From assembly GCA_900314365.1 (NCBI GenBank), contig OMVH01000016.1, positions 1 to 21,892 of the forward strand: DNA of 21,892 bases, in the 5' to 3' direction. The stretch comes from an uncultured Prevotella sp. Lineage in GTDB: Bacteria > Bacteroidota > Bacteroidia > Bacteroidales > Bacteroidaceae. A program made the translations under genes and the position numbers. Numbering within the stretch: the stretch's first letter is position 1; each line of letters begins with the position of its first letter. The notes beneath the pieces were generated by a model. It was given only the letters and a program-made list of their open reading frames with translations. It was not told the DNA's origin and made no database searches. Of the stretch, positions 1-7,606 are shown one piece after another.

Positions 1-231
1 AAAGGAACAGCAAAGAAAAAGACCGCTTTTTCTTTGATACTCCTGAGTGAAGCCTATCCTTCTTGCCGAAAGGCAAAAAGTGCAAACGAAAGGAACAGCA
101 AAGAAAAAGACCGCTTTTTCTTTGATACTCCTGAGTGAAGCCTATCCTTCTTGCCGAAAGGCAAAAAGTGCAAACGAAAGGAACAGCAAAGAAAAAGACC
201 GCTTTTTCTTTGATACTCCTGAGTGAAGCCT
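1..231. repeat. 88-bp tandem repeat, 2.6 copies, left edge open
   Basis: Two identical 88-bp units (1-88, 89-176) are followed by a 55-bp partial third (177-231) that diverges at 232. Each unit contains two inverted repeats. In copy 1 an 11-bp perfect stem (11-21 with 26-36, loop ACCG) is followed by a 5-bp stem closed by a GAAA tetraloop (63-67 with 72-76). The period is not a multiple of three and open frames crossing it change frame from copy to copy, so it is probably not coding. The array starts at the window edge and may continue upstream. Its role is unknown; an intergenic repeat of this genus is the simplest reading. Confidence 0.9.
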
Positions 232-447
232 GTCTTGGGGCGACCGTCTAAAGATAGCGAAGTTTCTCCGGACACCCACGTACTAATCCCTCCTGTGGCT
301 TTTTTGAACATTGAAAACAGGGCATTATTAAAGCCAAAAATAGGCCGCAAAAAGTAAAAACCCTTTACATTCAAAATTCTCGAAATAGCATCGAAGCAGA
401 GAAGAAAATGCAGTGAAAACACTCTTTTCAGAGTACTTTTTCGTCGA

Positions 448-510
448 GATCGGACTTCGAGAGCCTCGCGGTCCTATCTCGAGCGCCTCGTGATCGGACT
501 TTGAGACGCT
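448..510. repeat. degenerate 22-bp tandem repeat, three units
   Basis: The units are 448-469, 470-491 and 492-510 (last one shortened). Units 1 and 2 match at 15 of 22 positions, and unit 3 restarts with GATCGGACTT like unit 1. The third unit runs into the left end of the 171-bp element at 499-669. No protein-coding sense is apparent; the short minus-strand frame across it is low-complexity. Confidence 0.6.
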
Positions 511-669
511 AAAGACTATGGTATTGCAAGGCAAAAATTAGGCTTTTTCGGCCTGTTTTATATAGCTATCAAGGCCCACCATAAGGTCAAAATATCATAA
601 CACACTAATATACATACAATTACAAAATCGCTGAGATTTCGCGTATTTCAGAGCAAAGTTGGTCTTGCT
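499..669 (+). repeat. dispersed intergenic element, copy B (inverted relative to 21722-21892)
   Basis: This 171-bp stretch aligns without net gaps to the reverse complement of 21722-21892. The left 53 bases match at 40 positions. The right 29-base core (641-669) matches at 25, including GCGTATTT, GAGCAAAGT and GTCTTGCT in the same order and spacing. A TTACAAA block 14 bases before the core is also shared. No open frame spans it. It lies about 300 bases upstream of the gene starting at 969 and points the same way. Its function is unknown. Confidence 0.75.
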
Positions 670-912
670 GAAAAATAATCAAAAATAGAGGCCATGTTTT
701 GTAATTAATTTTCCACAAGCAGCTCTTCTGAGACCACCTTGTTGCCTCGTCGCCTGTTCCAAAATCGGACATTTCGGAGAAACTGTTGAAGGAGTCCGCA
801 ACTTACTGTTTTCTGCCATGATAAATCGAGCATCGTCAGCAAGACACCGGTGACAGACGTTATAAAATAGTAAAAAAAAGGAGCCTTTATATCCGTTTCG
901 GATTATTTTAGC

Positions 913-920
913 TACTTTTG
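913..920 (+). promoter_or_regulatory. Bacteroidetes -7 element for the carboxyltransferase gene
   Basis: TACTTTTG fits TAnnTTTG and is followed by C. No clear TTG lies 19-21 nt upstream; the nearest T-rich tract is TTTA at 886-889. Transcription would begin near 926-928, leaving a leader of about 40 nt before ATG 969. It also argues against an upstream start at 918, which falls inside the element. Confidence 0.6.
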
Positions 921-968
921 CATTCGCTACACAGTCAAAACTCCGTAGAATCAAGAACATATCAAAAT

Positions 969-2741
969 ATGAAGAAGAAAATTCAATTCAGTCTCGTTTA
1001 CCGGGACATGTGGCAGAGCTCAGGAAAGTTCCAGCCACTCAAAGACGAACTTGCCCGCATTGCTCCGGTCATCATAGACATGGGCTGCTTCGCCCGCGTA
1101 GAAACCAACGGTGGAGCCTTCGAGCAGGTCAACCTGCTTGCCGGCGAGAACCCCAATGATGCCGTCCGCGCTTTCTGCAAACCTTTCAACGATGCCGGTA
1201 TCAAGACCCATATGCTCGACCGCGGCCTCAACGCCCTGAGAATGTATCCTGTACCCGACGACGTGAGGCAGATGATGTATCGCGTGAAGAAGGCACAGGG
1301 CACCGACATCACCCGTATCTTCGACGGACTCAACGACATCCGCAACATAGCTCCATCCATTCGCTGGGCCAAAGAGGCTGGCATGACAGCCCAAGGCACG
1401 CTCTGCATCACCACCTCTCCCGTACACACACTCGAATACTACAGCAAACTGGCTGACGAGGAGATTGAAGCCGGCGCAGAGGAAATCTGCCTGAAGGACA
1501 TGGCCGGCATTGGCCAGCCCGCCTTCTTGGGCCAACTCACGAAGATCATCAAGGAGAAACATCCCGACATCATCATTGAGTATCACGGTCATTCAGGCCC
1601 CGGCCTCTCCATGGCCTCCGTACTTGAGGTTTGCGAGAACGGTGCCGACATCATCGACACCGCCATTGAGCCGCTGTCGTGGGGCAAGGTGCACCCCGAC
1701 GTAATCTCGGTGCAGAGCATGCTCCGCCACGCAGGCTTCGACGTGCCCGACATCAATATGGACGCCTACATGAAGGCACGCGCCCTCACTCAGGAGTTCA
1801 TCGACGAGTGGCTGGGCTACTTCATCAATCCGCAGAACAAGTTCATGAGCTCTCTGCTCCTCACCTGTGGTCTGCCTGGAGGCATGATGGGCTCCATGAT
1901 GAGCGACCTCGGCGGTATCCGCAGCACCATCAACAACATCCGCAAGAAGAAGGGTGAGACCGAACTGAGTATGGACGACCTGCTCATTAAGCTCTTCGAC
2001 GAAGTGGCTTACGTATGGCCGCGCGTGGGTTATCCTCCACTGGTGACACCGTTCTCGCAGTACACCAAGAACATCGCCCTCATGAATCTCCTCTCCATGG
2101 AGCAGGGAAAAGGTCGCTACGTCTATATGGACGACGCCATGTGGGGCATGATTCTGGGCAAGAGCGGCAAGGTGCCCGGCGAGATAGCTCCTGAGATTGT
2201 GGAGCTGGCCAAGCAGCAGGGCCGCGAGTTCACTACCGTCGACCCGCACACACTGCTAGAGAACAAACTCCCCGAGTTCCGCAAGGAGATGGACGAGAAT
2301 GGCTGGGACTACGGCCAGGACGACGAGGAGCTCTTCGAGCTGGCCATGCATCCCGAACAGTATCGCAATTTCAAGAGCGGACAGGCCAAAAAGAACTTCC
2401 TTGCCGATTTGCAGAAGGCCAAGGATGCACGTCTGGGCTCTAAGCTCACACCCGAACAGATAGCAGAGTTCAAACATGCCAAGGCCGACGCCATTGTGGC
2501 CCCGGTCAAAGGCCAGGTGTTCTGGGAATTCCAAGGCGACGGCGAGGCAGCTCCCGCCGTGGAACCCTTCATCGGCAAGGAATACAAAGAGGGTGACACG
2601 TTCTGCTACATTCAGGCTCCATGGGGAGAATTCGTACCTGTGACGGCTGCCCTCGGTGGCAAATTAGTGGAAATAGGCGCACATCAGGGCGGTAAGGTGC
2701 AGAAAGGCGCCGTCATCGCTTATATCGAGCGCAAGCAATAA
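969..2741 (+). CDS. oadA: biotin-dependent carboxyltransferase (oxaloacetate decarboxylase alpha / pyruvate carboxylase subunit B type)
   Basis: 590 residues. The N-terminal part is a DRE-TIM/HMGL-like carboxyltransferase barrel, which moves CO2 between carboxybiotin and a 2-oxo acid such as pyruvate/oxaloacetate. Visible active-site features are metal Asp13 in YRDMWQS, Lys176 in LKDMAG (the usual active-site lysine) and the metal ligands His206 and His208 in YHGHSG. FDGLNDIRN and CGLPGGMM are also typical. Residues about 505-590 resemble a biotinyl domain, with a segment like the AccB 'thumb', but the AMKM biotinylation site is replaced by APWG (550-553, Trp552 at the lysine position), so this chain is probably not biotinylated and would need a separate carrier. 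ATG 969 is preferred over 918 because 918 lies in the promoter. No beta, gamma or biotin-carrier subunit gene is adjacent. The exact substrate is not resolved; the family call is firm. Confidence 0.9.
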   Translation: MKKKIQFSLVYRDMWQSSGKFQPLKDELARIAPVIIDMGCFARVETNGGAFEQVNLLAGENPNDAVRAFCKPFNDAGIKTHMLDRGLNALRMYPVPDDVRQMMYRVKKAQGTDITRIFDGLNDIRNIAPSIRWAKEAGMTAQGTLCITTSPVHTLEYYSKLADEEIEAGAEEICLKDMAGIGQPAFLGQLTKIIKEKHPDIIIEYHGHSGPGLSMASVLEVCENGADIIDTAIEPLSWGKVHPDVISVQSMLRHAGFDVPDINMDAYMKARALTQEFIDEWLGYFINPQNKFMSSLLLTCGLPGGMMGSMMSDLGGIRSTINNIRKKKGETELSMDDLLIKLFDEVAYVWPRVGYPPLVTPFSQYTKNIALMNLLSMEQGKGRYVYMDDAMWGMILGKSGKVPGEIAPEIVELAKQQGREFTTVDPHTLLENKLPEFRKEMDENGWDYGQDDEELFELAMHPEQYRNFKSGQAKKNFLADLQKAKDARLGSKLTPEQIAEFKHAKADAIVAPVKGQVFWEFQGDGEAAPAVEPFIGKEYKEGDTFCYIQAPWGEFVPVTAALGGKLVEIGAHQGGKVQKGAVIAYIERKQ

Positions 2742-2748
2742 TCTTTTC

Positions 2749-2795
2749 ACGGCTGTGGCCTGCATGGTTCGATGAGCCGGCGTGGTCACAGCCGT
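2749..2795 (+). terminator. intrinsic terminator after the carboxyltransferase gene
   Basis: A perfect 9-bp stem ACGGCTGTG (2749-2757) / CACAGCCGT (2787-2795) sits 7 nt after the stop codon and is followed by a pyrimidine-rich CATCTTTCC. The 29-nt loop can fold further. Confidence 0.65.
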
Positions 2796-2885
2796 CATCT
2801 TTCCTTCTCACTGCCTCTCTCAAGGCTCTCCGTCCCCAACAGCTGAATCATCCCCAATAAGGTCGGGGCAGGATAACTTTCAAGA

Positions 2886-3422
2886 ATGGACTACATTAGC
2901 ATCATTAATAAATATTATCCTGAGGAAAATGCGCTCAGGCATATTCTTCTCACCCACAGTCGCTCGGTAGCCGACATGGCCCTGCGTATAGCCGAACGCC
3001 ATCCGGAACTTCACCTCGATACTCGTTTTGTGGAAGAGGCCGCCATGCTCCACGACATAGGCATCTTCATGTGCGATGCACCAGGCATAGAATGCTACGG
3101 AAAAGAGCCCTACATCCGTCACGGCATCATTGGGGCCAACCTGCTCCGCGGCGAGGGTTTCCCTGCCCATGCGCGAGTATGCGAAAGGCACACCGGTGCC
3201 GGCATCACACTGAAAGAAATAATCCGTCAGGATTTGCCACTTCCTCAAATGGACTTCCTTCCGGAAACATTGGAGGAAAAGCTCATCTGCTACGCCGACA
3301 AATTCTTCTCGAAAACCCACCTTGACCGCACACGCACCGTGGAACAGGCTGAGCAAAGCCTCGTCCGCTTCGGCAAAGAGGGCGTGGAGCGATTCCGCCA
3401 ATGGGTAGCTCTCTTCAGCTGA
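2886..3422 (+). CDS. HD-domain (HDIG-type) phosphohydrolase-like protein
   Basis: 178 residues, one HD domain over most of the chain. The metal-binding pattern is complete: His24 (LTHSRSVAD), His56-Asp57 in MLHDIG, His79 (IRHGIIG), His102 (ERHTGAG) and Asp138 (CYADKF). The family hydrolyses phosphate esters of nucleotides or similar substrates in the cytoplasm; which substrate cannot be told here. It stands alone between the terminator at 2749-2795 and the promoter of the LptD-like gene, so context gives no pathway. A weak -7-like TAACTTTC (2874-2881) lies only 4 nt before the ATG, which would make the transcript leaderless or nearly so. Confidence 0.88.
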   Translation: MDYISIINKYYPEENALRHILLTHSRSVADMALRIAERHPELHLDTRFVEEAAMLHDIGIFMCDAPGIECYGKEPYIRHGIIGANLLRGEGFPAHARVCERHTGAGITLKEIIRQDLPLPQMDFLPETLEEKLICYADKFFSKTHLDRTRTVEQAEQSLVRFGKEGVERFRQWVALFS

Positions 3423-3534
3423 TTCCTTTTTCCCGCCCAACCCAATGTTTTTTAGCTAAAGGAAGACTCTCCCACCCGGCTAAAACCAAAAAGTTAAAAT
3501 GCCGAAATGCTGGGGCCGTTACCCATTAAATGAG

Positions 3535-3542
3535 TAACTTTG
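3535..3542 (+). promoter_or_regulatory. -7 element directly before the LptD-like gene
   Basis: TAACTTTG followed by C matches TAnnTTTG exactly and ends 7 nt before ATG 3550. With the usual spacing to the start site, transcription would begin at or within a few bases of the ATG. No clear TTG is visible 19-21 nt upstream, so the call rests on the -7 box. Confidence 0.5.
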
Positions 3543-3549
3543 CATTCTA

Positions 3550-6390
3550 ATGAGGACCAAAACGGTTATAGCCCTTCTTCTCCTTGCCGTCATGTTCGTG
3601 ATGGCCGGAAACAACATGCCCGCCAACAGCAAGAAGAAGAAGAAACAGAAAGCCCGTACCGAGCGCACAGTAGCCGACAGTGTCAGCAACGACACCGCCC
3701 GGCTGAACAGTGAGCCCGATACAACACACATGGACTCACTGCAATTGGCCATCTATCACCACAACAAAGCCATTGACGACTCTATTAAGCTCGACTCCAT
3801 CAACCGCACGAAGAAGAACGGCATAGAATCGCCGGTGCAGTACCAGGCTTCCGATTCCATGGTCTACGACGCAGGTCACAAGAAGGTGTACCTCTATGGC
3901 AACTCCAACGTGAAGTACCAGAACATGGACATCACGAGCGAGCGCATCTACATGAATCTCGACAGCAACCTCGTGCATGCGACCGGAGCCTACAAGGACT
4001 CCACATCGAAGAAGGCCGAGGGCACGCCGGTGTTCAAGATGGGCTCCGACGAGTACGAAAGTGACACCATGGCCTTCAACTTCAAGACCAAGAAGGGCCT
4101 CATCAGCAATGCGTACACCAAACAGCAGGAAGGCTTCATGCGCAGTCAGCTCTCCAAGCGCGACTCCTCCGGCGTCATCTACATGCAGCATGGCCGCTAC
4201 ACCACCTGCGACGCACCGAACCCAGACTTTTACATCGCTCTCTCCAGAGCCAAAGTTCGGCCGGGAAAAGATGTCGTCTTCGGCCCGGCTTACCTCGTTG
4301 TTGCCGATGTTCCTCTGCCCTTAGCCATCCCCTACGGGTTCTTCCCTTTCACGAAAAGCTATTCCTCCGGCTTCATCATGCCCACCTACGGTGACGAACA
4401 GAGCCGTGGCTTCTACCTGCGCGACGGCGGCTACTACTTTGCCATCAGCGACATCTGGGATCTCAAGGTCTTAGGCGAAATCTATACCAAAGGTTCATGG
4501 GGAGTCTCCTTGGCAAGCAACTACCGCAAACGCTACCGCTACTCGGGCAGCTTCCTTTTCAGCTACCAGGACACAAAGACGGGCGATAAGGGCATGCCCG
4601 ACTTTGCAGAGCAGACAAGCTTCAAGGTACAATGGTCGCACCGCCAGGATTCCAAAGCCAACCCCTACAGCTCACTGTCGGCAAGCGTCAATTTCGCCAC
4701 ATCGAGCTACGAACGCAACAACCTCACGAGCATGTACAACCCACAGACGATGACGCAGAGCACACGTACATCGTCAGTGAGCTGGAGCACCACATTCTCG
4801 AGCATAGGCATGTCGCTGAGCAGTACGGCCAACCTGACACAGAACATGCGCGATTCCTCAATAGCCATGACGCTTCCCGACCTGAATATCAGCATCAGCC
4901 GCTTCTATCCTTTCAAGCGCAAGCATGCTGCAGGAAACGAGAGGTGGTATGAAAAAATCTCGCTCAGCTACACAGGCCAGTTTTCCAACTCCATCAGCAC
5001 GAAAGAGGACAAGCTTATGCACTCCAATCTCATCAAGGACTGGCGCAACGGTTTCCAGCATAACATACCTTTGAGCGGGAGCTTCACACTCTTCGACGTG
5101 CTCAACGTGAACCCCACCTTCAACTTCACCGACAGAATGTACACCAACAAGGTGACGCGCTCATGGGATGAGACTACACAAACTGAAGTTGCCGACACAA
5201 CTTATGGCTTCCACAATGTCTACAACTGGAGTATGTCTCTCGGTATGTCGACAAAGCTCTATGGTTTCTGGGTACCTAACCGCAAGATTTTCGGCGACAA
5301 GATTCAGGCCATCCGCCACGTGATTACCCCGCAGGTGACATTTAGCTACGCGCCCGACTTCGGTGCACGTCGCTACGGATACTATCAGACCTATCAGAAG
5401 ACCGACGCACAGGGCAATGTCTCACTCGTAGAATACTCTCCCTACTCCAACGGAATGTTCGGAGTTCCGGGTAAAGGACGAACCGGGAATATTGCCTTCA
5501 GTCTCGACAATAACATCGAGATGAAAGTGAAGAGTGACAAGGACTCCACAGGCTTCAAGAAGATAAGCATCATCGATCTGCTCGGGCTCAGCATGTCCTA
5601 CAACATGGCCGCGAAGGAGCGTCCCTGGAGCGATCTTAGCATGAATATCCGATTGAAATGGTGGAAAAACTACACCTTCAATATGAATGCGGTCTTTGCC
5701 ACTTATGCCTATGAACTCGACAAGGACGGACATCCTTACGTGGGTACCCACACGGAATGGGGCAAGGGACGGTTCGGACGCTTCCAAGGTATGTCACAAA
5801 ACATATCCTTCACACTTACACCCGACAAACTGAAGAAGTGGTTTGGTGGAGGTGACGACAATAATGATGAGGAGAAACGTAAGAAGAAGGATGATGACGA
5901 GATGGACACCGATATCAACAGCAATGTTGACGACACGATGATTGACGGACAGCACGGAGCAAAGAAAAAGTCGGGTAGTGGAAAGGCTGAAACTGATGAC
6001 GACGGCTACATGAAGTTCTCCATGCCCTGGTCACTGACCGTCGGCTATGGTATCACGATGAGGGAGAACACCGTTGAGAGCAAGTTCAACAAGCGCACCA
6101 TGCGCTATCCCTATAAGTTCACACAGACGCTTAACTTCAGTGGTAACATCCGAATCAGCGATGGCTGGAACATCAGCTTCTCGTCGGGTTATGACTTCGA
6201 GAACCACGACATCAGTATGACCACTGCCTCCCTGCAGCGTGACCTCCACTGTTTCAACATGAGTTGCCAAGTGGTGCTGGCCCCCTACACGAGCTACAAC
6301 TTCTCGTTCCGCTGCAACGCCTCCACTCTGACCGATGCACTCAAATACGACAAGCGCAGCGGATACAGTAATGCAGTACAATGGTATTAG
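3550..6390 (+). CDS. lptD: LptD-like outer-membrane LPS assembly protein
   Basis: 946 residues. An N-terminal hydrophobic signal segment (about 4-19) is followed by a Lys-rich linker, an OstA-like beta-jellyroll domain (about 98-195) and a large beta-barrel with alternating polar/aromatic strands ending in Trp-Tyr. The stretch GFIMPTYGDEQSRGFYL (274-290) matches the conserved LptD start of barrel. In the Lpt pathway LptD places lipopolysaccharide in the outer leaflet. The only cysteines are Cys220 in the N-terminal part and Cys901, Cys906 and Cys922 near the C-terminus, a layout that could form disulfides between the domains as in E. coli LptD. Residues 766-818 are an Asp/Glu/Lys-rich low-complexity insert. 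No lptE or other lpt gene is adjacent. The next gene follows after 25 nt and may be co-transcribed without a functional link. Confidence 0.88.
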   Translation: MRTKTVIALLLLAVMFVMAGNNMPANSKKKKKQKARTERTVADSVSNDTARLNSEPDTTHMDSLQLAIYHHNKAIDDSIKLDSINRTKKNGIESPVQYQASDSMVYDAGHKKVYLYGNSNVKYQNMDITSERIYMNLDSNLVHATGAYKDSTSKKAEGTPVFKMGSDEYESDTMAFNFKTKKGLISNAYTKQQEGFMRSQLSKRDSSGVIYMQHGRYTTCDAPNPDFYIALSRAKVRPGKDVVFGPAYLVVADVPLPLAIPYGFFPFTKSYSSGFIMPTYGDEQSRGFYLRDGGYYFAISDIWDLKVLGEIYTKGSWGVSLASNYRKRYRYSGSFLFSYQDTKTGDKGMPDFAEQTSFKVQWSHRQDSKANPYSSLSASVNFATSSYERNNLTSMYNPQTMTQSTRTSSVSWSTTFSSIGMSLSSTANLTQNMRDSSIAMTLPDLNISISRFYPFKRKHAAGNERWYEKISLSYTGQFSNSISTKEDKLMHSNLIKDWRNGFQHNIPLSGSFTLFDVLNVNPTFNFTDRMYTNKVTRSWDETTQTEVADTTYGFHNVYNWSMSLGMSTKLYGFWVPNRKIFGDKIQAIRHVITPQVTFSYAPDFGARRYGYYQTYQKTDAQGNVSLVEYSPYSNGMFGVPGKGRTGNIAFSLDNNIEMKVKSDKDSTGFKKISIIDLLGLSMSYNMAAKERPWSDLSMNIRLKWWKNYTFNMNAVFATYAYELDKDGHPYVGTHTEWGKGRFGRFQGMSQNISFTLTPDKLKKWFGGGDDNNDEEKRKKKDDDEMDTDINSNVDDTMIDGQHGAKKKSGSGKAETDDDGYMKFSMPWSLTVGYGITMRENTVESKFNKRTMRYPYKFTQTLNFSGNIRISDGWNISFSSGYDFENHDISMTTASLQRDLHCFNMSCQVVLAPYTSYNFSFRCNASTLTDALKYDKRSGYSNAVQWY

Positions 6391-6415
6391 ATAACTTGAG
6401 ACAAGACATCACATC

Positions 6416-7585
6416 ATGAACTTCGACACTTTAATCGACCGTCGCGGCACAGGCTGCGTCAAATATGAAGCACTGCAAAAACTCTATGGACGCACCGATC
6501 TGCTGCCTCTCTGGGTGGCCGACATGGACTTTGCCACGCCACCTTTCATTATAGAAGCCATGGCCAGGCGTCTCCGCCATCCTGTCTTCGGCTACACGGT
6601 CGTTCCCGAAGATTATTGGACAACCATCACCAAATGGATAGACAGCCATCACCAGTGGAAGGTCCAGGAGTCATGGATGCGCTTTATTCCCGGCATCGTC
6701 AAGGGTATTGGATTTGTCATCAACGTCTTCACCCAGCCAGGTGACAAGGTTATCGTCATGCCGCCGGTCTATCACCCCTTCTTCCTCACACCGCGTGGCA
6801 ACAAGCGTGAGATTGTATGGAACCCTCTGAAGCGGCTCAGCGACGGCAGTTATGAAATGGATTTCGACAACCTTGCAAAGGTCTGCGACGACCATTGCAA
6901 AGTGCTCATTCTCTGCAATCCTCATAACCCGGCAGGCATAGAGTGGAGCTGGGAGACTCTCACAAAGCTCGCAGACTTCTGCTATGACCATCATCTGCTT
7001 GTCATCTCCGACGAGATTCATTGCGACATGGCTCTCTTCGGACACAAGCACATTCCTTTTGCATCAGTTTCAGACAAGGCTCGCGACATAAGCATCACTT
7101 TTCAGGCACCCAGCAAGACCTTCAACATGGCGGGTATAGTGAGTTCCTACACCATCGTTCCTTCCGACAGTCTGCGTCGTCGCTTCTTCAGCTGGCTCGA
7201 TGCCAACGAGCTCTCCTCACCCGACATCTTCGCACCCATCGCCACAATGGCAGCCTATCGGGAGGGAGAATCCTGGAGAAGAAAGCTCGTAGAATACATT
7301 GAAGGCAACGTGCTTTTCACTGAAGAATTCTGCCGCGAGCACATGCCAGCTATCAAGCCCCTGCGCCCCCAAGCAAGCTTTCTGGTTTGGCTCAACTGCC
7401 GTGATTTGAACCTCAGTCATGATGCGCTCATCAGTCTTTTTGTTGACCAGGCCCATCTCGCGCTCAATGACGGCGAGATGTTTGGTCCCGGTGGAGAAGG
7501 CTTCATGCGCCTCAATGTGGGCTGTCCGCAGGCAGAGCTCAGCCAGGCTCTCTCACAACTATCTGAGGCCGTAGCGAAGCTCTGA
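6416..7585 (+). CDS. MalY/PatB-type PLP-dependent aminotransferase / cystathionine beta-lyase
   Basis: 389 residues, full length for the fold-type I MalY/PatB family, which cleaves C-S bonds (cystathionine or cysteine, releasing pyruvate and ammonia) or transaminates. Features in order: LWVADMDF near the N-terminus, NPHNPAG with Asn171, Asp199 in SDEIHCD (binds the PLP ring nitrogen), Lys234 in APSKTFNMAG (Schiff-base lysine) and Arg365 in FMRLNVG (binds the substrate carboxylate). It has no signal peptide and is cytoplasmic. It begins 25 nt after the LptD-like gene and converges on the exchanger gene with only 21 nt between stop codons. The specific reaction cannot be read from sequence. Confidence 0.9.
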   Translation: MNFDTLIDRRGTGCVKYEALQKLYGRTDLLPLWVADMDFATPPFIIEAMARRLRHPVFGYTVVPEDYWTTITKWIDSHHQWKVQESWMRFIPGIVKGIGFVINVFTQPGDKVIVMPPVYHPFFLTPRGNKREIVWNPLKRLSDGSYEMDFDNLAKVCDDHCKVLILCNPHNPAGIEWSWETLTKLADFCYDHHLLVISDEIHCDMALFGHKHIPFASVSDKARDISITFQAPSKTFNMAGIVSSYTIVPSDSLRRRFFSWLDANELSSPDIFAPIATMAAYREGESWRRKLVEYIEGNVLFTEEFCREHMPAIKPLRPQASFLVWLNCRDLNLSHDALISLFVDQAHLALNDGEMFGPGGEGFMRLNVGCPQAELSQALSQLSEAVAKL

Positions 7586-7606
7586 CCGCTGACCACTGTA
7601 CACGCT

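Larger units (their letters stand above)
232..912. other. intergenic region without a supported gene
   Basis: Apart from the repeats listed separately, this is AT-rich sequence. The minus-strand frames (54-422, 328-534, 679-960) are short, cover repeats or the next gene's promoter, resemble no family I know, and have low-complexity Phe/Leu/Lys/Ser-rich translations. I see no tRNA, rRNA or known riboswitch. Left of 499 it could hold the remains of further intergenic repeats. Confidence 0.6.

Noticed and set aside
54..422. 122-aa minus-strand frame across the 88-bp repeats
   Set aside because: The repeat unit is not a multiple of three, so the frame reads each copy differently. The product is low-complexity and there is no promoter or family resemblance.
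679..960. 93-aa minus-strand frame before the carboxyltransferase gene
   Set aside because: It covers that gene's promoter and leader on the opposite strand and resembles no known protein.
918..968. Upstream start extending the carboxyltransferase by 17 residues
   Set aside because: ATG 918 lies inside the -7 element and would precede the expected transcription start; the family's N-terminus begins at MKKKIQFS.
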